A DNA stretch of 64,000 nucleotides from Acanthochlamys bracteata. Lineage: Eukaryota; Streptophyta; Magnoliopsida; Pandanales; Velloziaceae. Positions 13,701-26,100 of the stretch are shown here, one piece after another. A program made the position numbers and the translations under genes. The DNA lies in assembly GCA_019914995.1 (NCBI GenBank), contig CM034126.1, forward strand, positions 7,197,001 through 7,261,000, given 5' to 3'. How positions within the stretch are numbered: the stretch's first letter is position 1; each line of letters opens with the position of its first letter. Under the pieces are notes generated by a model. That model did not search any database. It saw only the letters and a list, made by a program, of their open reading frames with translations, and was not told the DNA's origin.

Positions 13701-16700
13701 CTGCTCGATAAATTATAGAGAATTATGGGATTAGGATTTTAGAGTTTGAGTTACAGCAGGTTTATCAATGAGTGAGTTATTGATGCTAGGATTTTGTCGA
13801 GGTCAACTTTCCTAGTTAAGCTAGTCGACTCCTTTAGGAGGTTACAGAGTCTATTTAACAATCTTGAAGCTATTAACAAGTAATTAAATTTATGTTTGTC
13901 CAACAAGATTGAAGATGCGGGACTTTATGGAAACAGTCGGAGTATTTTGATAATCATCACTACTGTTCAGAGGTGTGGACTCCCCAAACAGGTCAAAGGT
14001 GTTATACAGCCGAAAATCATATCAAATGGTAAGAAAACCGCTATTTGTTGTGGTGGCTAATAGGTGTGATACAGCTGAAAATCATATTAAATGGTAAGAA
14101 AAACACTATTTGTCATGATCAACCATGATATAACTATAGTGTTTGATATGTCTTCAAGTGATGGTTGCTTTGAATTCAAAATTTGAAACAACCACCATGA
14201 TGCGTAGCAATGTTTAATTGGTATAAGAGCAACTGATAGCATCTCTAGCACTCTTCCCTATAATTGGTTGGTAAGGATATGAAAAATTGGTTTAAGAAAA
14301 ATAGTGTTTTTTATGGACTAATTACATCATTTAAGTTTATGAAAAATTGGTTGGTGATATTATTGCAAGCATTAGGTAAGGATATCCACTCAATGTACGT
14401 AAGGAAGACAATAAGTTTTTTATGGACTTTTATCTTCTCAAGAACAAACATTCAAGATCATTTTGTATCACAGAAAAATGCCCTATGAAGACCAAAACTC
14501 TCCAATTGCTTTATTACCTTAACTTCCATGCCTCTATGTAATGTCCCAGCATGAAGACGTCCTATTGCAATCCTACCTTTATGCTCATCATATTCAGTAT
14601 TGGTCACCTGCATTGAAGATTTTACTATCAGTCATCAACATACAATATAACTCATTATGTTAAAGTGAACTGGAGAAATAGGAAATGTTACGTCTATATA
14701 AAAATTGCTCAAGTCCTAAGCGTGAATGTAAGTCAAGAACCACTAGGTTCATCGTCTCATTTATACATCACAAAACGACACACCATGTTCATCAGTCAGT
14801 ATAGACTTTATTGGGCAGGGCAAATGAGACAGGCATCAGAACAAACAAAAACAAGAGAGCTTCGTCATCTTCTTTACATCAGATAGGCAGGTTAAAAAAT
14901 TTTTAATATGATCATGTCCTATGCAAGAGAAGAAACCTAAAGACTTAAACACCAGATTTTGAATACTCACAAGCATCTGTAGCACGCCGTCTTTATCAAT
15001 TCGTGGCCCTGGTATGCATCGAAGAATAGCCTCAAACAGGGGACCCAGGTCATCTGCCAGATTTTCTGGGGATAGCCCTGCTTTCCCTCGGATGCCGCTT
15101 GCATATATCACTTGAAAGTCACACTGCAAAAGTATACAAACATAAAACAAAAAAGATTGGACATACATAGTAAAACTTGCTACTTCACTTGATAAGTATA
15201 AATTGTAACATAAATAAATAGATAAGCCATTAACTGCAGAAAGCGGAAAGAGCATATTGATAACATACCTGCTCATCAGTGGCATTTAATTCAATAAACA
15301 ATTCGAATGTAGAATTTATAACATAGTCAGGTCGAGCTGATGGACGGTCAATCTTGTTAACAACTACCACAACCGAGTGTCCAAACTCTAAAGCTTTCTT
15401 TAGCACAAATCTTGTTTGTGGCATTGGTCCCTCCACTGAGTCCACCTGCACATAGCAGTTGCCAGAGCTCAAGAAAATAAAATAACAAATAATAAAATAC
15501 CTTTTAACATGAAGGATAATGAAAGGATAATACAAAAACGAATTACTAGAAGAAGCATCTTGCTCATTCATGTGAAGCTGTATATAAATGTTTGAACATT
15601 CATAATATAGTAGCTTCACTAACAAAATCTCCTCCTTCAATTATTGCACTACCTTCATGAAGAAGCAACACATTGACTTTAGTTAATGCATACCATCAAA
15701 TAATAATTTTTTATTCTTTGTCAGACAGACTATAGCATTTGCTAAATTGAATTTATCCTAGGCCTTGTAATTTATGCTCACTATATTACCAAATCATTAC
15801 TTTATCGCATACAAAACTATTTTCAGAAATGCAATATCCAATCCTGCAGAAATTCATTACAAAAGACAAAGCATTAAAAGCAGCTAAAGATATTCTCAGT
15901 TCATGTTACCTCATGACAAGAAGTGCTACATAGGAAACTGCAAGACAGTTAACAAGACAACTTGAAGAAAGTACAGAGTTAGGTAAACGAGATTTAAGTA
16001 CCACTAGGAGAACGCCTTCAACCATGTTAAGCACTCTTTCTACTTCCCCACCAAAGTCAGAGTGTCCTGGAGTATCGATTATGTTTATCTTAGTGGCCTT
16101 ATAGGAAATTGATGTATTCTTACTAAGAATGGTAATTCCTCTTTCCCGCTCAAGGTCATTGGAGTCCATTACTCTCTCTTGCACAAACTGGTTATCCCGA
16201 AAGACCTACAAAGACAAGGCTGGAAGTCAAGACGATAAATACAATTAATGATACTTCATCAATAAAGAACATATATAATAATCAAACACATCTAATTCTT
16301 TTAGAGGAATCAAGAACATGCATTTGCTAAAGATAATATAGCAGTAAAGTCATTTAACTAGGTTTAGGTCCTTTTATAAAAATATTTATTTATTTATTCT
16401 TTATTATTATTAATTCATTATTTTAGTTTTTATTTTTTTCTTGAAGAAGAGCAATGAAATCATTTAAACAGGTTTAAATCTGATACGGCATGTATAAGAG
16501 GGATACAGGACCTCTTAATTTAGCAACAACTCAAAGTAGAGAATCAAAGATGAGCTCTGATCTAAGCATCCACATCTTTCGTCTTTTTACCTTTTCAGTC
16601 TTTTGGGCTCAATTATCAAAGAAGATCTAATATCTAATCTGAGTAACTCCTGTTCACATCTGCACATCCAAATAGGTAATCAAAGATAAAATTAGCTCAT

Positions 16701-18175
16701 ACATTGGGAATGTTTTTCATGAGATTCCTTATTACGTTAACTAACAATAATGAGGTTTTTGGGCTTCTTAGTTATAACTCATAAGCCAGCTCCAAAAAAT
16801 TAGGATACATTCAAACACCAGATAAATATTTCAAGCAAGTATACTGAATTCCATCAGAAATGATGAGTTATACCTGATAAGTAAATTTAATGTACGAAAT
16901 CTATGTACCTTTGCTTGCTTCAGCATAGCATCTACCAAAGTTGTCTTCCCATGATCTACATGTGCAACAATTGCTATATTTCTTATATCTCTTCTTGTGA
17001 TTAGTTTCTTCCCCACTGAAATGACAAATCAAATGAGGTATTAGATTCTAGAATATTTTATTCACAAGCTGAAGGTCAAATTGCATGTAGAGAATTCCTG
17101 CATTCTTCAATTGATTCATTGCATTAGATGCCTATCATGTATTTCTCTTACGTCTTTCAAGTGAATATGGAATTATCATTTTTATCAACTCGAAAAATAA
17201 TAAGAAAGATGTATTACATAGACCCTCCATCAAACAAAGTTATCATCTGCAGCCAGAAGGCCAATTTCATATTCTACAAAATGTAGAAACAATATAGCTT
17301 AACTATTTGTTTCAGCTGCCCACCGCCATGGTAGATGGCAGACCAGCACCTAAGAAAAATATTAAACTGTGATGGAACTTCATAACTAAGAGCTAAAAAA
17401 CTAAGTAATGGCAATTCAATGAACATAAGGACAACAGGATCTTGGCACAAACAACCTTTCATTGGATGGAGCTTGTAAGATACATGCTCTTAACAATGAA
17501 CACAAGTGTGGTTTCGGTATAGAAGTTGAGAAATCTGTAGCTTCTGATAAATCCTCACATAACGTACCTTGAGGAGACATACTTTAGAAATGTGAGTTCA
17601 TTTTTGTAGCTAGATTTGGTCGTAGTCAAAGTTGACATGGAAGCAACCCATTTTTGCTAGTTTAGACCAATGGGACTGAAAATTCCTTACATGATATTTG
17701 AGTACCCTCCAACAATTAAAGAAGTGACTTCTCAGAGTTGAACAATATCTACTAACGAAGAAAAATTATTCAAATTTGTCGATGAGTAAAAATAATAAGA
17801 CTAATACTTCATCCTAAACAAGAGGTCATGCCATAAGTTACGGAACAGATACAGCACAACGAAGCTATTAATCCCTACCAATCACCGATGAAGAAGCTAT
17901 AACACGCAAATATATACCCAGAAGTTATCAATCGATAATCTAAGAAAATTACCAGAGGCTACCTCCGTCGACGTAGCCGAGGAGCACCTCACGTTTTTTC
18001 GCCAATTCATGGATTTCTGCTGACGGGCAGCACCGAACAAGCTGCAGAGGCGGCTGCGATGGAGCCGGGGGAAAGCAATCCTACTACTACCAGGAAGAAA
18101 GTTAACGTTAGTGTTACGGTTTCTGTTGAGACCATGAATAGAAGCTCCTGTGAAGCCCGCCGTTGCCGTCTCCAT
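7752..18175 (-). CDS. TypA: Chloroplast TypA/BipA translation GTPase
   Basis: A ribosome-binding GTPase of the TypA/BipA family; the plant plastid form (SVR3 in Arabidopsis) acts in chloroplast translation and biogenesis. Fourteen exons, 5' to 3' on the minus strand: 18175-17953, 17015-16909, 16205-16002, 15445-15269, 15123-14971, 14607-14518, 13427-13287, 13200-13084, 12297-12146, 12066-11982, 11625-11531, 10112-9947, 9829-9634, 7882-7752. They total 2037 nt, with frame preserved across all thirteen GT-AG introns, giving 678 aa, the usual length. G1 is AHVDHGKT (residues 92-99), G2 RGIT (132-135), G3 DTPGH (154-158), G4 NKID (208-211) and G5-like YASG (244-247). The BipA C-terminal domain follows, ending [14 protein letters not shown]. 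Residues 1 to about 70, rich in S, R and T, form the transit peptide. The ATG at 18175 was chosen because the transit peptide begins there; an in-frame ATG further upstream (18379) would add 68 unlikely residues. Introns are long and contain repeats; the 13287 donor is a weak gttcgt. Confidence 0.95.
10746..11138. mobile_element. MITE-like inverted-repeat element in a TypA intron
   Basis: The ends are imperfect inverted repeats: gagcccatttggat on the left against gtgcctgtttggca (reverse complement of the right end). The interior carries many ataagct/agcttat words in both orientations, as expected of a foldback element. It lies wholly within the intron between exons 11531-11625 and 9947-10112. 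The target-site duplication was not clear, so the superfamily is undecided. Confidence 0.5.
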
Positions 18176-18603
18176 TGCTCTCTCGGTACTAATCTCTTGG
18201 GCGCAAGCTTGGGGCAAATGAGAGCGCGTCGTTGGGGTAGTGCTTTTGTAGGTTTGGACAGATAAAATACACTTGCGTTCTAGTAGCACGCCGGAGCAGG
18301 TTAAAATCAAAGAGGTGTGTGAAACTTTGGTGCTTTGTTCGCGGCTATAAACTGGACAGCAAGGTTTCTTAAGTGACACTGTGGAACAGTGTCACATTAG
18401 GAGCGAACAGGAGCGGCTCAGCTTTCTCCGCCTTGGAGCTTGCGGAGTGTGAAAGTTTTCCCAGAATTGCATTTGGATTTGGCGTTGCCTATTTCTAAAC
18501 TCCTTATCTTGTCCATTCAACCCTTTTATTATGCCGTGCATTATCTTATAGATAGGTTTAGCAACTGTTGTACGACTAGTTTTTAACGGGATTCACTTAT
18601 TGA
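18176..18603. promoter_or_regulatory. TypA upstream region
   Basis: This stretch directly precedes the TypA start codon and must hold its 5' leader and core promoter. No TATA box could be fixed with confidence. It contains the perfect hairpin at 18373-18395. Confidence 0.4.
18373..18395. repeat. Perfect 10-bp hairpin upstream of TypA
   Basis: gtgacactgt (18373-18382) and its exact reverse complement acagtgtcac (18386-18395) are separated by three bases. It lies 198 bp upstream of the TypA ATG, so it could fall in the 5' leader or the promoter. A function is not shown. Confidence 0.85.
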
Positions 18604-19378
18604 TAGGAGTGGCAATATATGACCTAACTCGAAAATTCAATCTGAAATCGACCTGTTTAATCAGGGTTAGAGTTAGAAAATTTGATCCATATAAATATAT
18701 AGCTTGGATTAGGATTGAACGAATTTGATTTTTTCTTACCGTATAATAAAATATTGGCAATAAAAATAATCGATAATAGTTATTTACTAACTATTAAATT
18801 ATATTGTATTTATAATTAATTTTTATTTTTATATCTTAGTAAAATAGTGTAAGATGAAAATTATAATATTATCGAAAATATTACTATATAGGTATTTTTA
18901 ATGATGAATTTAGATTTCGTATAAAGATTTTTATGAAAATTTTGTTAGATAGATATGTTTATCAAAATTTTTATCAAAATTATTAATATGTATTTATAAT
19001 CATAAATTTTAGCTGTTATCATATATTTTCAAAAAATAAAAATAACAATTTTTTTGGATATTTTAAGGACCGATGAAGACGTTAAGGAATGCATATTTTG
19101 TCGGATATAATTATATCTCGTCAGTAAAAATTTCGTGCACTTTCATTCGAACTGATCTTATAATTTCGCTGAAGTTTAAAAATATATAATTAATAATTTT
19201 AATTATTAAATGGGTCGATCCGAATTTGATCCGTTTATTAATAGGTTGGGTTAGGGTTGACAATTTTGACTCGTATAAATTCATGACTTGGGTTAGAGTT
19301 GAACAAATTTGATCCGATTATTAAATGGGTCGATCCAAAACCGACCCACCAACCCATATTGCCACCCCTACTTATTGA
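18596..19378. mobile_element. Complete non-autonomous hAT-like transposon (767 bp)
   Basis: The element runs 18604-19370. The left terminus taggagtggcaatat and the reverse complement of the right terminus, taggggtggcaatat, match at 14 of 15 positions. An exact 8-bp target-site duplication, cttatTGA-type (cttattga), flanks it at 18596-18603 and 19371-19378. An 8-bp duplication with TAGGGGTGGCAA-type ends is the signature of the hAT superfamily. No transposase coding sequence is present inside, so it depended on an enzyme supplied elsewhere. The interior has repeated gggttagagttgaacaaattt-like words in direct orientation. Related sequences occur at 46747 and 47431. Confidence 0.85.
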
Positions 19379-20876
19379 TAGTTTTCAATAATTCATTGTT
19401 TAATTACTAAAAACATTTAACAGAATTGAGTTTGATGCTTTTAAATTTGTAGTCTATTAGTCCATTATCTGCGTATTTTTCTTATTCCTTTCATCAAGCC
19501 AAAAAAAATAATCTATTTTAGTTGCTAAATTTTGTATTTAGTTTGCTTGTTCTTTAATTCTAAACTTAAAAGAATTATTGCATAAAAAGAATTTAGGAAC
19601 TTTAAACTCCATTGAAAAATAACCTTTATGATATGATCTCTGAGGTTGCTGATATTCCACCTGTAATGAAGAATTTTGCTGCTGATAGGAAGAAGGATGA
19701 AGTAGAGAAAATGCTGGAAGTAAAATAGAAAAAACGATCACTCGGTGGCAAATGTTTTGCTGGAGCTAGAGACCTGCAGTGATGTGTCGAACATGTCCGG
19801 AATGCATGCAGGGAGATGTAGGAGGCAAGACACCTTGCCTTTGCACTCGGTTTAGCTCTTAGAACTAGTGCAGTAGATGAATGGTGTCCTTCGCGTCAAC
19901 ACTATTCCAGATCACCATTTAAATAGTGATGCAGGCCCAAAACTAGACATTACAAGGTATTCTAACCATATTAGGTCAGTTATTTAGTCCATTAGGGACT
20001 CTTGATTTTGAGTTTATTTTCGGTTGAACTTATTTAGGGAAGAGTTTGCATTGTAATAGAATTGCAATTAATTTGTATCATTTAGATTATATTAAAGAAG
20101 CATGCCCTACCAAAAGGGGTATAGTTGATTGTTCTCAATTAAGTTATACAAGTTCATCTAATCTCCTCTCTTGTTCCAACTTTACTTGTAGTATTCATTA
20201 TCTATTTTCTCGTATTGTTCTCTTAATTTGTATAACTTTTTTATGGGGATGGAATTTCTTAAGAAAGCCACTCTTCTTAGAGTTACATAGCAAGCACAAA
20301 AAACGTTAATAAATATTTCTCTATGACTGACACAAATAAAAATTCCTCTAGGGTGTAAAATCGTTCTTTCCTTCTAATTTTATCAAGTAGCCAGTTTGGT
20401 GCATCAACGCTTAAAATAACCATTTTCTATTAAAATAGAAAATAAGATTGCATTAATTAAAAGTAGCTCATAATATGTGTTATGCATGGGATATATGTCT
20501 AATTTTAATAATAATATAACAGGTTTAATGTAAAGCATTATCTAATCTTAGGAGTATCAATACACAATTGAAACAAGAAGAAGAAACAGAAATTGTATAT
20601 GAAAGTAAGGTTTGATCATTCATGTTGATGCATAGCGAAAGGAATGAATCCTTTTAAACAAACTATAAAATAATTAGATGGATTCAAATATTCAAATGTA
20701 TGGGACTGCTTCCTCTATCTGTAGAATAACATAAAGCATAACTTAAACAGTAGGAGAATGTTACGTGTCCCATATTAGAACTATAACGTGTTCTTGACCG
20801 AAAAATTGAATAGTTACGAATGACGTTTTAGTTTTTATGATTCTTAAACGGTCAATTCAAAGGAATGAAGGCGGAG
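19379..20876. other. Intergenic, no gene seen
   Basis: AT-rich sequence with only short open frames, none of which resembles a known protein or shows splice-compatible coding structure. Confidence 0.6.
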
Positions 20877-21116
20877 GTGGGTTTGAGATTGTCTATGAAT
20901 TTTTTTAAAATAAAAAATATTTTAATTTTTTTAAAAAAATAAATTTTTTTTATTTTTAAAAAAATAAAAATATATAATAAAAAAAATTTATTATATAAAA
21001 TTTTTTATATTATTTAAATTTTTAAATAAATTTTTAAGTATTTATAAATTATATATTTAAAATATAAAATAAAAAAAGTTGAAAAATTACGTTTGATATG
21101 CACTATCAAACGCAGC
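20877..21116. mobile_element. AT-rich MITE-like element
   Basis: The left end gtgggtttgagattg and the reverse complement of the right end, gctgcgtttgatagtg, are alike, and the interior is almost pure A and T. The internal string tttaaatttttaaataaatt is shared with the Tourist-like element at 55197-55449, suggesting one family. No target duplication was proved at this copy. Confidence 0.45.
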
Positions 21117-23112
21117 ATCAGCAAGAAATTTTTGTTTAAATAAGCTCCATCCACTCTCACTAAGGTCAGTCATTTAAGAATATAACTTTATAGTCATTTT
21201 TATATGTCCAAATATCATAATATTTTCAATTTAGATATTCTATAATTACTAGTTTCTTCACTTAAACCATTCCAATAATTCAGTTGTAAGGTTTTTCAGT
21301 TGAAATACCGCTGGCTAGATTTGTCCCTTGACTCTTGAGTTTGAAATTCATCGACGGCTCTCTAATCAACATTAACAATACTTTCACGAGGTATTTTGAT
21401 ATATGCTTAACATTTTTATCTGTGATGATTTTATTATTTATTATTTATGGCTTCTCATGAAAATTTAATAGCTGGTAAGTAAAAATAGTAAGATGGAAGT
21501 TTAATTGACATAAAAAGAAGAAAAATAAAGTTTGAAACTTATTTGATACAGAAAGAAAAAAGATATTAACGACAATATGATCAAGTCGGGTTACACAAAA
21601 TTGGAAGGTCGCATTAGTAGCACACCATTCACACATGGTCGCGAAGCGTCACACACAATGCCGGACACAGCATCGCATAAGTTTTTGTGCAACTATACAT
21701 AGTGATATAGGGTCCCGCACACAGTGGCGAACACAGCATTGCAACCATGCGTGACCTTGCTTTGACCATTTGTTAGGGTCAAACAAAATTGTTTGATATT
21801 TTCAGAGATAGCTAGAGTGAATTCCTTGTTTGATGAAAAGAATTGGGATAAAGACAATCCAAATGCTTTAGTTTGGTCCGACACTTGCTGCTGAAATTGC
21901 AACAAGACCAATCCGTTCAAGGATACTGGAGATAAACTAATACGCAGAGAAGGCGGAGGTGGTTGCTATACTATCAAGAAGTTTATAATCTTTAACAACG
22001 AACAAAGTGTCAGTAATGTAGATAGTTCTGGATATAGATATGGAAGTTTCAAGTGGGATTTTGAGGCAAAAGCTTCCTTTGGCGGATGCGAGAAAGGTGT
22101 CTGGCTACTACGATTGAAGAACTCAATAAGTGACTCATCTCCACTTTGTTTTCTTTGCAAGTTATTGAAGTCTTTGGACCTGTTATATTTCAATGCTCTT
22201 TTGCTGAAGATGCAAGGTTCAGCGAACTACAAGTACTTCGGGTTTCTTAAGAAGGGTTGGTTTGACTCCTAAGAAGGGTTGCTTAAGAAAGTTTAAGTTG
22301 CTATATGTTATACAGCCGGGCAAATCAGAAAAGAGAGGTGCCATGGGTTCTGTACTTCTAAACAGATATACCAATTCAGCTAATAGACTACTAATCTGAT
22401 TGCATTATTTCTACGAATAATTCACTGCTTTCTTCTGTTGACATACTAAGCTTGGCTCATTTTTCGCTCTTTTTAACTGCAATTATCTGATTAACTAATT
22501 AACTAATAACATTTATGGTAGTTTAACTTCCGTACTTGATCTTTAGTTATTGCTTCAAAGTGTTCCAGTATGCTTGTTTTACCTTTTTATGATTTTGACT
22601 TCCGCCTTTGGAATGTAGCGTGGAGTACCGTATATGGTGTAGCTTCTATCTTACTTGGTAATTGACTTGCATATCTAACACTGTAAAATCATTTTCTCCA
22701 ACGTATACATATAAAAGGTGGAGACTTCAACCCCTTCTTCTGTTTGTCATAACTTGCAAGAAACTTAACCAAAACACAATGAAGTAGTAACAGTCATAGG
22801 CACGGTTATCAAGGAGAGAAATTGTAACCCCCTTCGAGTGGATTCACTCAACACGCTTGCATCTTTCAAATTCTCAAAACTAACAAAATCTCCACATGCA
22901 TAAATTAAAAAGCAAACATCTAACATCATACACTAGCCCCTCGTTCCAACAACCAAAAAGGTCTATCACAAATGAACACAAGAAGCAAAGAGGGTGCTTG
23001 AACTGTCAGCAGGCGCTAACAGAAGCAAGGGGGTAATGCATTTCATATTTGGCTTCGGACAGACTTTCATCACATCCTTGTAATTTAGTAAGCCTCAATG
23101 TATTTGATCAAA
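21117..23112. other. Intergenic and sulfite reductase 3' flank
   Basis: Two adjacent minus-strand open frames (21693-21920 and 21966-22193) have amino-acid-like composition, but I could not assign them to any family or link them by splice sites. The right part must include the 3' untranslated region of sulfite reductase. Confidence 0.5.
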
Positions 23113-26100
23113 TCACTCCCCTTTGCCATTTTGCTGGGAAGCAACAAAATTACGGATTACTTCTATAGCAAGTTGGTGAGCTGTCTTATTCTGCAACTTC
23201 GCAATCTCATCCATTGCTTCATACGTCTCCTTGTCTGCAAAAAGTTTGAGATTAAGCCGAGAAGCTGAAACTGGTGGACCTTTCCACTCATTTACCATCT
23301 CTTCAAGTTTATCAAAGCCCTGTAAATTATCAAAAGGAAAAATGTCAAGTACAATGATGGGACATGTACAAAGATCAATCAGGAACTTATGCTCCACTTA
23401 ATATTCATAGGTAAGCATCTATAAAAGTATGTGTTTGTTAAATACTAGGCAAAAGATAATGCACTTACCAACCGGGTGGTGAAGGCACCAAAAGATTCTC
23501 CTTGAAGACGTTTCCTTTTCCAATTATAAAAGAGGGGCTCCATAACTTTTTCAAGATCTTGGACCTTGACTTTGTTCTTGAAGCATTTAGCTAGCGTAGT
23601 TTGGTTAGGTGATCCTCCAAGCCAGATCTTTTACCCAATAAAAGACAACCAAAAGAACACAAAGAACACTCAGATCTTTTTTCTATGGAAATCATCGAGA
23701 TGGAAACAAGCCATATCAACTAATGTGGACAAATACTGATACTTCATGTGAACTGCTAAGCTCCACACTATACCTGGTAGCTGTTTGGACCATCACCAAC
23801 TAGCCCAAGCTCTGCCGTGTATGGCCTGGCACAGCCATTTGGGCAACCAGTTACTCTGATTACTAGTGATTCATTGTATTTGATGCCCACCTTGAACCAG
23901 ATAAAGGCTAAGTTTAGCATCAAATTTACTATGGCAATCAGATCAAATAAAAAGAAACACAATTACCTTTTCAAACACAGCTCGAACCCTTTTAAGGATA
24001 CCAGGTATGCCTCTCTCGGCTTCTGTTATTGCCAAAGGACAAAGTGGTAGTGCAGGACATGCCATTGCAGTCACATTGAGAGGATCCACATATCTTGGTT
24101 GCTGAATGTAACACGAACTTCATGAATTATAGTAATTTCGCTAACAAGAACTAAAGTTTAAACATGTTCTCAAGTTCTACATCTATGAACTTGGCAGCCA
24201 AATCACAACCAGCAGCCAGTTCAGTAGCTAAGCCAATAGTATTGTAAGTAAAGTTACCAATAATCTGGGAACAAATCCTGCAAAGAGCTCAAACTCAACT
24301 TATCAAACTACTAAAAGAGACACTTCCTACTTTACTTCATACATGAGGTGTGGACTCTGGAGCATTGACTACTCTTTAGAGCTCAGTGCACAAAGATGCT
24401 TATTGAATTTCTTGGCACCATTTAACAACACTTCCTCTGATACAGTATTTCCTCTATGTGAATAAGAAATATTTCATTACAAGGGATAATAACACTTCAG
24501 AATTGTGAATGCTGGAAAGTTCAAGGAATTGCAGAATTAGTGATTTCTTTTTTGTTTTTTTTTTTGTTTTGTTTTTTTGAGGGGAGTTTTTATGCTACAT
24601 AGGATCACATTTGCCTCAAATTGTTTGCAAAATAAAACATGAAATTTTATAGTACCGACTTAGAAAGATACTAACAAATGGATATTATGGTGAAACCTCA
24701 TAGCAAGTTATAAGACTCAATAAGATGCCAGACAAATATGAGTCAATATGCAGTGATATAGTGAATCTAAGAAAGTAGACCTTTGTAAAAGCATACAAGG
24801 GCATCATTACATAGAGACCTTTGCATGAATATGTATAAATAGTTCAAATTTTGAAATATCTTAATTTGTAGCTTGGAATCCTTAATATATCACCAACAAT
24901 ACCACGATATAGAGAAAGTTGCCAGTACACGAAACTGATAGATGCAGGTTCCAATGCACAAAGATTCCTTAAAGACTTCATCAGGCAAAGCTAAGCCTAT
25001 CTAACCTAGAATGTGAAACTATATTAACAATAAGATATTCATCTAATATACTTCAACACTGACATATTAACAGTGTTAGGCGTGCATATAGGCCCCATCA
25101 AATCCATGATTGTCTGTTGAACTCGTATACACGGAGCAAATAATTGTATTACGTCTTACAGCAAGCATGCCTCTTGCAACTACACATGTTTCCAAATTGT
25201 CTCTGCAAATGCATACACTAAACTTAAAAATATCTCACAACATTCAAAGTCCAAAAACAGAGGCTACTGACTTTTTAAGGAGGTAAAACTGAATCATTAT
25301 AGCAAGTCCTTAATAACATTAATAAAGAAAGGGAGATTAGTAAAAATTACCAGTAGGCCACCTTGAGCAAGAGCAGTGGTGATAGGTCTTTTCCATGACC
25401 GACGTATGCCACACAAGATAATATTCTGGTTAGGAGTTAGACGCACATCCAAATTATACTTCTCAATTATTTCCCTCAAAGTCTTCTTCATTTGCCCTGC
25501 AATCCGACCACTGTCGACATGCAATCCACAAAAGAGTGCACCATCACCCTACATAAGCACAAATCTCAGATCAGTAAAATCCATTTATATACAGATTTCA
25601 ATAATGAGGAAGATGGCAATCATAAATAGAGGGGGAGAGAGAGATATGGGGGGAGGGGGGGCAGGGAACCTGCCTGTTCGTGCCATCCAAGATAATCCTT
25701 AAATTCCCACTCAGGCAACTCATGGAATGGTTCAAATTTCTTCCCATAGAATTGCTCAACAACGTTACGGAACTTATCAATTCCCCACTCACTGATCAGA
25801 TACTTCATTCTACTGTATTTGCGGTCATCCCTTCTTCCATTTTCTCGTTGCGTGACAACAATAGCCTTTATCGCATACAGTATATCTTCTTTAGGTACAT
25901 AGCCCAGGGGCTCACCTAGGCGTGGAAAGGTGGTCTCTATCCTATGCGTCCTCCCCATGCCACCCCCTACCTACAGTAGCATTTAAATTGATAAGAATTA
26001 GAGAAAATAAATACATTATCACAGGCATAAACGCAAGCACCAAGCTTATCTGAGTTTACATATATATTGAAGCCTAGAGGTTCTCCCTCACTATCAGATA

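Noticed and set aside
18059..18265. Plus-strand open frame over TypA exon 1
   Set aside because: Antisense to the transit peptide exon, with no independent support.
18377..18379. Upstream in-frame ATG as the TypA start
   Set aside because: It would add 68 residues before a normal transit peptide; the ATG at 18175 gives the usual family length.
21693..22193. Two adjacent minus-strand open frames
   Set aside because: No family resemblance and no splice signals linking them.
25376..25958. Overlapping open frames on both strands of the sulfite reductase exons
   Set aside because: Only the minus-strand frame matches the enzyme; the plus-strand frames are antisense shadows.
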